A stretch of 64,000 nucleotides of DNA from Pseudomonadota bacterium. Its GTDB lineage: Bacteria > Pseudomonadota > Alphaproteobacteria > Rhizobiales > Rhizobiaceae. The notes under the pieces were generated by a model, which was given only the letters and a program-made list of their open reading frames with translations, was not told the DNA's origin and made no database searches. The position numbers and the translations under genes were made by a program. Below are positions 47,919 to 55,746 of the stretch, one piece after another. The stretch lies in the NCBI GenBank assembly GCA_023451735.1, contig JAEXYH010000071.1, positions 1 through 64,000 on the forward strand, written 5' to 3'. Every line of letters begins with the position of its first letter. Position 1 is the stretch's first letter.

Positions 47919-48986
47919 TCAGTTCGTCTGCGCCAGAGCTGGTCCACCTTGCTGCGCGAGGTCAACGCTTGCAACAACCGACATGCCGGGAACAAGGCTG
48001 TCAGTGAGTGGTTGGTTCGGCTCTATTGCGATCCGGACGGGGATGCGCTGGGCGACCTTGGTGAAGTTGCCGGTCGCATTATCAGACTTGATGACGGAGA
48101 ATTCCGAGCCGGTGGCCGGCGCGAAGCGCTCGATACGACCCTTGAAGCTCTGGTGGCCGAGAGCGTCGACGGTAAAGGTGACCTCCTGGCCTGGTTTCAT
48201 GCCTTCGAGCTGGGTTTCCTTGTAGTTGGCGACGACCCAGACGTGATTTGGAACCAAGGACGCGAGCTGGGTGCCGATCGAGACATATTGGCCGAGCCGG
48301 CCGGTGACCTCACCCAGTTCGCCGTCCTGAGGTGCGGTGATACGGGTGTTCTGCAAGTCGATATCGGCAAGCGCAACGGAGGCCTTGGCGCCTTCGACGG
48401 TTGCTTCCAGCGTGCGGCGGTTGACGACGATCGTGTTGAGGTCCTGTTCGGCGACGAGGACCGCCGCCTCTGCCTGATGCACGGAGGCCTGCGCCTGGTC
48501 GTAGGTGGCTTGGGCTTTTTCGAAATCGCTCTGGGTCGAGACATTGCTCTTCAGCAGCGACTGGGTGCGGTTATAGGCTGTCTTGGCCGCATCGAAGGCG
48601 GCGTTGGCGCTTTCGACAGCTGCCTTGGCGGAGACGATCTTGGCTTCGGACGACTTGCGGCTCTGCTCGGAATTGGCAAGCGACGCTTCTGCGGAGGCGA
48701 GCGTGGCCTTGGCCTGTTCGAGTTTCTGCGTGTAGATGCGGTCGTCGATACGGGCGACGAGATCACCCTTCTTGACCTTCTGGTAGTCCTGCACCGGGAC
48801 CTCGACGATGTAACCGGCAAGCTGCGGGCTGAGCAGGGTCACCTGGCCGCGGACATAGGCATCGTTGGTCGTCTCGATCGTGCCCTTAAAGGGCGGCAGA
48901 TTCCAGACATAGAGGATGATGAGGACACCGGCGATGCCGACGGCCGCCGCGAGATATGTAGCGAGAGAGCGAAATACGGATTTCAT
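47919..48986 (-). CDS. emrA: HlyD-family efflux adaptor (EmrA type)
   Basis: A 355-residue membrane fusion protein. An N-terminal inner-membrane helix (AVGIAGVLIILYVWNLPPF) is followed by the first lipoyl half (TNDAYVRGQVTLLSPQLAGY), a long coiled-coil hairpin rich in Ala/Lys/Ser (residues about 90-200), the second lipoyl half (TRITAPQDGELGEVTGRLGQ) and a beta-barrel with GQEVTFTVDALGHQSFKGRI. It links the EmrB-like pump coded just upstream to an outer-membrane channel (not in this window). The start at 48986 has AAGACC upstream, weak. Confidence 0.85.
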   Translation of the reverse strand: MKSVFRSLATYLAAAVGIAGVLIILYVWNLPPFKGTIETTNDAYVRGQVTLLSPQLAGYIVEVPVQDYQKVKKGDLVARIDDRIYTQKLEQAKATLASAEASLANSEQSRKSSEAKIVSAKAAVESANAAFDAAKTAYNRTQSLLKSNVSTQSDFEKAQATYDQAQASVHQAEAAVLVAEQDLNTIVVNRRTLEATVEGAKASVALADIDLQNTRITAPQDGELGEVTGRLGQYVSIGTQLASLVPNHVWVVANYKETQLEGMKPGQEVTFTVDALGHQSFKGRIERFAPATGSEFSVIKSDNATGNFTKVAQRIPVRIAIEPNQPLTDSLVPGMSVVASVDLAQQGGPALAQTN

Positions 48987-49022
48987 GGTCTTTGACTTGT
49001 TCTTGGGGCCAGATTGCGGGCG

Positions 49023-50735
49023 TCAGGCTATTTGCGGGGTGTCCGCGTTGCGCGAGAACCGGTGGCGGTTGTTCCAAAGGATGTGGAGCGAGAGCAGCGC
49101 TATGGCCACCACCGCGAGAAGGAATGTCGCAAAGAAGGCGTCGTTATAGGCAAGCACATAGGCCTGCTGCTGGATCTGCTTGGCGAAGGTGCTGGTGCCT
49201 TGGATCGTGTGCTGCGCGGCATCCGAGCCGGTGCGGCTATAGGCCGCCACATACTGGTTGATGCGTTGTACGACGAGCGGATCTGTGGGCAGGAGCCGGG
49301 CGGTCAGGATGGCGGAGTGATATTGTTCCCGCCAGGTGACGAAGCTGCCGAACAATGCGCTGCCGATGAAGGCGCCGACTTTCTGGGTAAAGAGAAACAC
49401 GGCGATGAAGCTGATGATATAGGTCAGGCCTTTCTTCAGCGCGGCAGCAAAACCGACAGCCATGGCGGGCGGCAGGAAGAGGCCGCTTCCGAAGGCGATC
49501 AGCGACTGGCTGACCAGCATCTGGTCGGGCCGTGTCAGTACCGTCGAATAACTGTCCATCAGAGTTCCGGCGGCGATCAGGATCAGTGCCAGAAGATGGA
49601 TGCCGGATTCCCGGCCCGGTTTCATGAAGGCTGCGCAGAGCAGGCCCGACGCGACGCTGGCAATCAGCACCCCCCAGTAGAGATGGGCCATCTGTTCGTT
49701 GAACAGGCCGAGCTGGCGGAAGAAATTGATGGCGCCCGTCGATTGTTCGGTGAGCAGCATGCGGAAGACCAGCAGCACGCCGGCGAAGTGGACGATCTCC
49801 CACGAGCCGATCCAGCGCACGTCGATCAGGTTGTTCTTGCGATTGAGCTCCAGCATGATGCAGAGCGTGCCGCTGATGATGCCGGTAATCAGCACCCAGG
49901 CGAGCCAGTCGGCCTCCAGCCACCAATAGAGACGACCCATGGTGAAGAAGACCGCGAGACAGCCCATCGATGTGGCGAGCAGGCCGTAGCTGACATAGTC
50001 CATCGACGAGATGACCTTGGCGCGCGGCGGCGAGGTCAGGGGCAGGATATAGATCAGGCCGAAGACGATCAGCGCCAATGCGAGTTCGACGAGATAGAGG
50101 CCGCGCAGGTCGTGAATATCGAGGAGCGACGGCGAGATGAGGCCGGCGATCGGCGTCGAAAGCGACAGTCCGATCAGGGCGAGGCACAGGCCGATATTCA
50201 GCTTCTTCTCGGGCGGGAAGATTTCCAGCATGTAGAGGAAGGCCATCGACGAGATCGGCGCTGCCGCTGCTCCGGCGAAGAAGCGCAGGGCAATGCTGAG
50301 GCTGAGGTCGTTTACCCACAGATGTGCCAGACTGATGATGACGTAAGGGATGATCGCGAGTTCACAGAACTGGCGGATGCCATATTGGGTGCGGACCTTG
50401 AACAGGAACAGGCCGAGGCTGGCATTTGGGAAGAGATAGGCAGCCATCAGCCAGGCGGCTTCGTTCTGGGTCGCCTCCAGCGGGCCGGCGATCTGCTGCA
50501 GGTTGGTGGAGATCATTGCTGTGCCGAGACCCTGCATGACGGCGGCCGTCAGCGAGGTCAGCGCATAAAGAAGTGCGATGGGCAACGGTTTAGGTTTGAA
50601 GGCCGGCGGTGCAGCAGGAGCCGGCGCAGGGGGAGGCGTCTGCACCTCGGCCGCGGCAGCTTCAGGCGGCCCGATCTGCTGGTCATCGCTTCTGAGCTGA
50701 TCTTCATTTTTAAAAGAGGCCTCAACCGCGGACAT
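49023..50735 (-). CDS. emrB: DHA2-family drug efflux MFS transporter (EmrB type)
   Basis: A 570-residue inner-membrane proton antiporter with 14 hydrophobic segments. The N-terminus holds a proline/alanine-rich cytosolic stretch (PPPAPAPAAPPAFKPKPLPI). TM1 begins ALLYALTSLTAAVMQGLGTA, and the motif-A region of MFS proteins appears as FLFKVRTQYGIRQ; PISSMAFLYMLEIFPPEKKL is also typical. The last helix is followed by NNRHRFSRNA. The start at 50735 lies after GGAGG inside the end of the regulator gene, so regulator, pump and adaptor form one operon. Confidence 0.87.
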   Translation of the reverse strand: MSAVEASFKNEDQLRSDDQQIGPPEAAAAEVQTPPPAPAPAAPPAFKPKPLPIALLYALTSLTAAVMQGLGTAMISTNLQQIAGPLEATQNEAAWLMAAYLFPNASLGLFLFKVRTQYGIRQFCELAIIPYVIISLAHLWVNDLSLSIALRFFAGAAAAPISSMAFLYMLEIFPPEKKLNIGLCLALIGLSLSTPIAGLISPSLLDIHDLRGLYLVELALALIVFGLIYILPLTSPPRAKVISSMDYVSYGLLATSMGCLAVFFTMGRLYWWLEADWLAWVLITGIISGTLCIMLELNRKNNLIDVRWIGSWEIVHFAGVLLVFRMLLTEQSTGAINFFRQLGLFNEQMAHLYWGVLIASVASGLLCAAFMKPGRESGIHLLALILIAAGTLMDSYSTVLTRPDQMLVSQSLIAFGSGLFLPPAMAVGFAAALKKGLTYIISFIAVFLFTQKVGAFIGSALFGSFVTWREQYHSAILTARLLPTDPLVVQRINQYVAAYSRTGSDAAQHTIQGTSTFAKQIQQQAYVLAYNDAFFATFLLAVVAIALLSLHILWNNRHRFSRNADTPQIA

Positions 50736-51180
50736 CATCGACCTCCACATTGGAGACGTTTTCGGAAATCCGCTGCATCAGCGCGATGGCCTGTTTCAGC
50801 TCCTCCTGCTCGATGCCTTCGAAGAACTGATGGCGGATCTGGTCGGCGAGCGCGCGCACGAAGGCGGCCTGCTCCTCGCCGTGTTCGGTCAGCGCAATCA
50901 GCTTGACGCGCCGGTCGTTCGCATCGGGGCGGCGTTCGATCAGGCCGTTTTCCTCCATGCGGTCGAGCAGGCGCACGAGCGTCGCCTGTTCGAGTTCCAG
51001 CTCGCAGGCGAGCTCGGTCTGCGTCATGTTCTGTTTCTTGGCCAGGCGGAAAAGCGCACGCGCCCGCGGATAGGTCAGGCCGTGGGCCGTAACCTTCTTG
51101 TTGAAGGTCGTGCGGATCTTGCGGCTGACCTTGGTCAGCTCCTCAAGGTATTCGGACGCGGTTTGATCGATGTAAGGCAT
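50722..51180 (-). CDS. MarR-family regulator of the efflux operon
   Basis: A 152-residue winged-helix repressor. Start ATG 51180 (MPYIDQTASEYLEELTKVSR) is preferred to a GTG at 51222 that lies inside the operator. Helices follow with GLTYPRARALFRLAKKQNMT, the recognition helix ELACELELEQATLVRLLDRM, and the wing LIERRPDANDRRVKLIALTE. It overlaps the emrB-like gene by 14 bases. By analogy with EmrR it should repress the pump operon and respond to lipophilic compounds. Confidence 0.88.
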   Translation of the reverse strand: MPYIDQTASEYLEELTKVSRKIRTTFNKKVTAHGLTYPRARALFRLAKKQNMTQTELACELELEQATLVRLLDRMEENGLIERRPDANDRRVKLIALTEHGEEQAAFVRALADQIRHQFFEGIEQEELKQAIALMQRISENVSNVEVDDVRG

Positions 51181-51184
51181 ATTG

Positions 51185-51222
51185 GTTAGCACACTAAGAT
51201 TATCTACCGCATTAGTTAGCAC
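51185..51222 (-). promoter_or_regulatory. Paired half-sites upstream of the MarR-type regulator
   Basis: GTTAGCAC occurs at 51185-51192 and again at 51215-51222, exactly 30 bases (about three helical turns) apart, with a TAGATAAT-like -10 between them on the minus strand. They are likely operator sites of the regulator coded immediately downstream. Confidence 0.55.
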
Positions 51223-51330
51223 CCAAACTATTCGATTTCAATGGTTGACGATGCGCAAGTCAGGCATCCGTTTTTTGCATGGGTCCAGTCTGACTTGCCC
51301 CCAATACGCGTGCTCAATAGGCAGAAGAGA

Positions 51331-52110
51331 TTAGCGCAGCAGCCCCTGGCCACCGTCGACATAGACCGGGGTTCCGGTGACATGACGTGACTGGTCCGAA
51401 GCAAGAAACAGGACGACGGAAGCAACATCATCGCTTTTGCCCGCCTTGCCGCCGGTGATCGGAATGTCGCCGGCAGGGAACTCCACCGGTACGGCTGTCT
51501 CTCCCTCGCCACGTACTTTCGTGTTGTCGTTGATGCTGGTCTCGATCGCGCCGGGGCAGACTGCATTAACGCGGATCCGGTAGCGCCCCAGTTCGAGCGC
51601 CAGTTGCTGTACCATGGCGACCTGTGCCGCCTTGGTGGCAACATAGGCGGTTGCGCCGGGCGTGTTGAAGCTGCGGTTGCCGTTAATCGACGATATGACA
51701 ACCACTGAGCCGCCCTGTTTCCTGAGGTGTGGCACGCTGGCATTCAGGGTCAGATAGGTGCCGCGCAGGTTGACGCGGATGGTCTGGTCCCATTCGGTTG
51801 GCTTGAGATCGTCGATGGGGGCCCAGACGCCGTTGATGCCGGCATTGGCGACAACGATGTCGAGTCGTCCTGTTTCTGCAATCAGGGTTTCGGTGGCGCG
51901 CCGCATCGCCGTTTCGTCGGCGACGTCTGCATCCAGAAGCAGGGCCTTGCCGCCAGTGGCCTCGATCAGTTCGGCGGTTTTCTCAAGCTCGTCTGGAGTG
52001 TGTCCAAGAACGCCGACAGTCGCGCCGGCTTCTGCCAGTTTCAGCGCCGAAGCCCGACCTATGCCCGAACCTGCACCGGTGACCAGAGCGACCCGCGATT
52101 GAAGTTCCAT
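51331..52110 (-). CDS. Short-chain dehydrogenase/reductase
   Basis: A 259-residue classical SDR. The NAD(P)-binding glycine motif is TGAGSGIG at 11-18, NAG at 89-91, and the catalytic residues are Ser140/141, Tyr156 and Lys160 (ATAYVATK). The cofactor-loop Asp60-Ala-Asp and PGAIET are typical. The C-terminus has VYVDGGQGLLR. The substrate cannot be told; relatives act on sugars or 3-oxoacyl groups. The ATG at 52110 has an AGAGGATAAACC site. It stands alone, leftward. Confidence 0.87.
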   Translation of the reverse strand: MELQSRVALVTGAGSGIGRASALKLAEAGATVGVLGHTPDELEKTAELIEATGGKALLLDADVADETAMRRATETLIAETGRLDIVVANAGINGVWAPIDDLKPTEWDQTIRVNLRGTYLTLNASVPHLRKQGGSVVVISSINGNRSFNTPGATAYVATKAAQVAMVQQLALELGRYRIRVNAVCPGAIETSINDNTKVRGEGETAVPVEFPAGDIPITGGKAGKSDDVASVVLFLASDQSRHVTGTPVYVDGGQGLLR

Positions 52111-52177
52111 CGGTTTATCCTCTCATTTCTGACGGTGTTCCAACCGCCGCAACGAAAGAGAAAAGCCAAGGTTCCGA

Positions 52178-52603
52178 TCAATCCGGGTAGGTTTCGGTCA
52201 GAATACGCAGGCCTTCGGCGAATTTGCTGTCGTCGCCGCCCATCCGGCGCATCTGGGCAAGGTTGTCGGTAAGATCGGCGCGCTTGACCGGGCGCGCCAG
52301 AGGATCGGCGATCGAACGGCGGACGAAATCGAAATAGTCTTCTCCGTCACGTTTGCTCATGGCGTCGACGGCCCTGACGACCGGTTGTGAAAACCCCTCT
52401 TCGAGCAGGCGCTCGAATGTCCAGCCAGGACCTTTCTCAACGACATCGTGAAGCCAGGCGACCAGGATTTCGTCCTCGCCTGCAACATGTTCGGCCACGC
52501 GACGGACATGATCGATAAACGGGCCGCCCGTCTTGCTGGACTGTCCCTCATGGGCCTTGGTGGCGATGTCGATCGCCTTCCTCAGTTGTGTCTCGTAGGT
52601 CAT
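52178..52603 (-). CDS. HD-domain protein (RelA/SpoT hydrolase-like)
   Basis: A 141-residue protein with only an HD domain: IDIATKAHEGQSSKTGGPFI, His32 in DHVRRVAEH, HD at 52-53 (LHDVVEKGPGWT), and VKRADLTDNLAQ with the late Asp. It resembles the small alarmone hydrolases (MESH1 type) and other stand-alone HD proteins of Rhizobiales. Metal ligands are present. Activity on ppGpp is possible but not shown. It lies between the SDR and GFA genes, not clearly in an operon. Confidence 0.78.
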   Translation of the reverse strand: MTYETQLRKAIDIATKAHEGQSSKTGGPFIDHVRRVAEHVAGEDEILVAWLHDVVEKGPGWTFERLLEEGFSQPVVRAVDAMSKRDGEDYFDFVRRSIADPLARPVKRADLTDNLAQMRRMGGDDSKFAEGLRILTETYPD

Positions 52604-52674
52604 CGGGGTCTCGCCGTGCCTGATTGTTGATGAGGCGAAGGCATATCAAAGCGATCTGTGGATGGCGATACGGA

Positions 52675-53052
52675 TCAGAGCCGATCTTCCTCGAACTGTT
52701 CGGCGCCTTCCAGAGGTGTCAGCCAGTCTTCGCGGCGTTTGACCCATAATTCATAGGTAGGCTGAACATCGGTCGGTGCCATGTCCAGCGTTCCCAGCCG
52801 TATCTCGACTTCATCTTCGACCGGTTCGGAAAAGACGCGGGCGCCGCAGTTCACGCAGAAGCCGCGCCCTTCATAATACCGGACCTCTCCCGACGCCTCG
52901 AATGCATGGGCGGACCAGATGCCGAACGTGGCGAAAGCCGATCCGCTTTCCTTGCGGCAGTCCATGCAATGGCAAAGCCCGATGCGGATCGGGTCCGCTT
53001 TCACCTTGTAATGAACCTTGCCGCACAGACAGCTTCCGGACCGAATGATCAT
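52675..53052 (-). CDS. GFA-family zinc protein
   Basis: A 125-residue protein of the GFA (glutathione-dependent formaldehyde-activating-like) family. Zinc ligands are Cys8 and Cys10 in GSCLCGKV, Cys27, Cys29 and Cys32 in GLCHCMDCRKESGSAF, and Cys66 and Cys69 in GFCVNCGARVF. Start ATG 53052 follows GGAGGAGCC; an upstream start would add an unrelated tail. Most members are of unknown substrate, so the family name should not be read as a proven activity. Confidence 0.85.
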   Translation of the reverse strand: MIIRSGSCLCGKVHYKVKADPIRIGLCHCMDCRKESGSAFATFGIWSAHAFEASGEVRYYEGRGFCVNCGARVFSEPVEDEVEIRLGTLDMAPTDVQPTYELWVKRREDWLTPLEGAEQFEEDRL

Positions 53053-53227
53053 GATGGCTCCTCCAACGTTGAGTGGAGGAAATAGCGTCGGCCCGACATC
53101 TTGCCAGAGCAGGGTGTTTTGCCATCCAGCCATCAATTGCTACCTTAATGGCAGTTAGAATTGAGAAGGGCGTGTGACAGGGCGGAACACTGGTGCTGTC
53201 GGATTGGCGTCGCCGCTTTGCTGACAG

Positions 53228-53421
53228 GAATTTCCGGTCACTGAACAGGCTGCATTGGTCTATGGTGAGCTTATGGGGGAGGCCGTGCAGAAGGGGCGCC
53301 CATCTCGGTGCCAACGGTGATCGCGGCCATTGCGCTTATCAATGGCGGCAGGTTGGCCACGCGCAATGCCAAGGATTTCCCGGGCTGCGGCCTGGATCTC
53401 ATCTCGCCCTGGGATTTCTGA
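53228..53421 (+). pseudogene. vapC (PIN-domain toxin) 3' relic with frameshift
   Basis: The stretch reads FPVTEQAALVYGELMGEAVQ, then KGRP in one frame and continues in the next frame as ISVPTVIAAIALINGGRLAT, then RNAKDFPGCGLDLISPWDF. Both are typical of the C-terminal half of VapC/FitB toxins (conserved RN..DF..CG..L.NPW). One base seems lost near 53300. The N-terminal half with the first PIN Asp, and any antitoxin, are missing. Confidence 0.65.
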
Positions 53422-53437
53422 CGATAACGCGCTGCGA

Positions 53438-54538
53438 CTACCGAATGTTCAGCGCCATGCGGATCTCGTCCTCGTTTTCCAGCTTCTGGACGACCACGCC
53501 GTACCAGCCAAGGCCGTCGTAATCCTCGTAACCGAGCGTTCGTGCATAAGCGACGATCGAACCGCTGTTGTCGTAATAGCTGCCGGAGGACTGTCCGCTC
53601 GGATTGGCGAGCGCAAAATGCGTGAAAAGCAGGGCAGGATTGGTCGTGGCGATAACGCGGCTGCTGCCGTCGAGAAGTAGGACAGTCGTTTTTTCCGCCA
53701 CATGCGGCGGGAGGTTCGCCTCTTTCTCCACGATCGATTGTCCCTGGTTTTCCCAGTCGAAATAGACACCGAGCGTGCCCAAAAGTTCGCCGTCGAGTTT
53801 TCCGCCTTCGCGGATGCCGGTCGCGTAAACAAGGGCAGTGCGGTTGTCGTGCGGGCCGGAATGCTTGACCTCGTCGACGATATAATCGTCGCCGGAGGCG
53901 CAACGGCGGGCGGCGGAAAACCAGGGCTCATCCGCCAGCGAAACGCCGATCAGCTTGCGCTGGAATTTCGGGTTGGCCGAGGCGATGACCTTGCCGGAGA
54001 GGTCGGTCATGACGAGATCGAGATAGACGGTATAGAAGCGGTTGATGACGCCGAGGCGTTCGGCTGCAAACGTACGGGCCTCTGCGGAGGGATTACCCAG
54101 AGCCTGCCAGAGCGCGGTATCGGTGGCCCACCAGCGGACGTCGGCGGTGCGCTCGAAGAGATTGCGGACGATCAATTGAACTAGGGTCTGGGCAAGATCG
54201 GTAAGCCTTATACCCTCCATCTCGTGAACCAGTGAATCGGCCATGCTGCGTGTCAGCCCGATACGGCCGAGCACGTTGCTTTCGAATTTCGAGGCGATTT
54301 CGGTGGCGATCTGCGCCAGCCGCTGCACCTCGTTGGCAACCACGGCAAAGCCCTTACCCATCTCGCCGGCGCGCGCCGCCTCGATCAGGGCGTTGATCGC
54401 CAGAAGCTTGATCTGCTTGACGACGTGCGTGTTGTCGGCGCTGAAACGCTCGAGATCTTTGCCGATACCGTCGGTAATGACCTGCATCGAACGGGGCGTT
54501 GCTGCATGCTGCTGCTTTTCTGCCTGTGCCGGTATCAT
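53438..54538 (-). CDS. Chemoreceptor-like protein with reversed domain order
   Basis: A 366-residue soluble protein. Residues 40-80 match the signalling tip of methyl-accepting proteins (IKLLAINALIEAARAGEMGK, then GFAVVANEVQRLA), but the arms are very short and there is no membrane helix. The C-terminal part from about 150 is a Cache-like sensor (VYLDLVMTDLSGKVIASANP, GVSLADEPWFSAARR, GTLGVYFDWENQ, TVLLLDGSSRVIATTNP). The usual order is sensor first. It may sense a cytoplasmic ligand, or report to a kinase without standard chemotaxis arrays. Confidence 0.75.
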   Translation of the reverse strand: MIPAQAEKQQHAATPRSMQVITDGIGKDLERFSADNTHVVKQIKLLAINALIEAARAGEMGKGFAVVANEVQRLAQIATEIASKFESNVLGRIGLTRSMADSLVHEMEGIRLTDLAQTLVQLIVRNLFERTADVRWWATDTALWQALGNPSAEARTFAAERLGVINRFYTVYLDLVMTDLSGKVIASANPKFQRKLIGVSLADEPWFSAARRCASGDDYIVDEVKHSGPHDNRTALVYATGIREGGKLDGELLGTLGVYFDWENQGQSIVEKEANLPPHVAEKTTVLLLDGSSRVIATTNPALLFTHFALANPSGQSSGSYYDNSGSIVAYARTLGYEDYDGLGWYGVVVQKLENEDEIRMALNIR

Positions 54539-54742
54539 TTTGCAGATCCTGATCGGTGAAAAGTAAATGTGACAATATGTCTATATTTTGCACGTTCTGG
54601 TTTTTGCTTAGTTAATATGCACCCGTATTTCGGCGTTCTGTGCAACCCGGCCTCTGTATTCTTTACGGCGGAGGTTGAAACGATGTTGGAGCGGTCGGCT
54701 GAAGAACCGGGCGCCGGGTATGCTTGCAGTGACCCAGTAAGT

Positions 54743-54850
54743 TCTAAAGCGTGTCGCGATCCTTCGGATTCGCTCGTATGCTTTAGATACTTGTTTTGTC
54801 GCATGTCTTATGCGCAAAACCGCATCACACTTTTGCGCGACATGCTTTAG
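54743..54850. repeat. RIME-like 108-base palindromic repeat
   Basis: The ends CTAAAGCGTGTCGCG and CGCGACATGCTTTAG are inverted copies with small mismatches, and two inner hairpins can be drawn (around CCTTCGG and around the GCGCAAAA segment). Length and layout fit the Rhizobium-specific intergenic mosaic elements. It lies in the gap 54539-54910, which holds no gene. Confidence 0.7.
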
Positions 54851-54910
54851 CGGTTGGGAACTTGTACTGAAAACGGACGTTAGGCCTTTCATCGTTCCTT
54901 GGAGGTTCCC

Positions 54911-55423
54911 ATGCGTGCGCAGTTCCTCACGGCCTTGGCTGCAACTCTGTGCCTGCCAATAATGGCGACCAGTCCAGCCATGGCGGCTGAGGGTGATTTT
55001 CTCAAATCCATCGATGGAAAGTGGTCGGGTAACGGAACGGTTCTGACCCGGATCGGCGGAAAATCCGTCAATGTGCGCTGTAACGTCGATTTCTCAGCCG
55101 GGGCGGCGGATCTTGCCATGCAGGGCTCCTGCCGCGCGCTCGCCATCGTTAGCCGGTCCATTTCAGCTGCGCTGAAGGCCTCGGGAACGCGGTACAGCGG
55201 AACCTATACGGGGCCATCCGGCCAGCCGTCCTCGCTTTCGGGAAGCCGCAAGGGGGATTCCATCAATCTGGCGGTGCGCTGGGCGAGGGATATCAACGGC
55301 GATCGCAATGCCAGGATGACGATCGCCAAACTCAGCGAAAACCGGCTACGGTTGCAGACGATCGATAACGATCCTGCAAGCGGCAAATCCGTCGTGACCA
55401 GCAGTATCGATCTACGCCAGTAA
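54911..55423 (+). CDS. Conserved exported protein, unknown function
   Basis: A 170-residue secreted protein: signal MRAQFLTALAATLCLPIMAT, cleavage near AMAAEG. The mature part has GKWSGNGTVLTRIGGKSVNV, a Cys pair (RCNVDF, GSCRAL), GTRYSGTYTGPSGQPSSLSG and a C-terminal beta pattern. It looks like the small periplasmic beta-barrel proteins common in Rhizobiales. The ATG follows GGAGG. The disulphide is inferred from two cysteines. Confidence 0.7.
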   Translation: MRAQFLTALAATLCLPIMATSPAMAAEGDFLKSIDGKWSGNGTVLTRIGGKSVNVRCNVDFSAGAADLAMQGSCRALAIVSRSISAALKASGTRYSGTYTGPSGQPSSLSGSRKGDSINLAVRWARDINGDRNARMTIAKLSENRLRLQTIDNDPASGKSVVTSSIDLRQ

Positions 55424-55746
55424 AATTGCCCTGACATTCAGGCAGGATTGGCGACGGGCGGATCCCGGGACTGCGCAGCCAACCGTATTCCGGACGATCC
55501 GTAATTCCGCCGGTTCAAAGCTGGCCTCTACCTTTCACGCAAAATTCTTCCCAGCGTCAACTTGCCTCACGGCTGCGGCGGCTTGCGCACTTTCGGTCAA
55601 ATCCAACTGATATATAAGTATACACATCTTGCATGGGATGAGGTTTCTCATCGACCTGGACCGCTTTTAGGGGAGGCGTTTTTGGCGGGTGCAAGGCTTT
55701 GGGTTGACGCCCGCCTTTGCGGGCAGCGTGGGGAGACGCGCCGAAA
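55424..55746. promoter_or_regulatory. Leader of the lactate-permease cluster with GTATAC site
   Basis: No gene is seen in this 323-base stretch. At 55610-55627 it contains TATATAAGTATACACAT around the palindrome GTATAC, a form bound by many FadR/VanR-type GntR proteins. The regulator encoded at 59202 is the obvious candidate. The hairpin TGCCCTGA-CAT-TCAGGCA after 55427 may end the upstream gene. Confidence 0.4.

Noticed and set aside
47913..48995. Rightward frame of 360 codons opposite the emrA-like gene
   Set aside because: It is a mirror of the HlyD-family gene caused by high third-position GC; its composition is unnatural and it has no ribosome site.
49014..50906. Rightward frame of 630 codons opposite the emrB-like gene
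   Set aside because: Same antisense effect; rich in Gly, Asp, Gln and His with no domain, while the other strand codes a clear 14-helix transporter.
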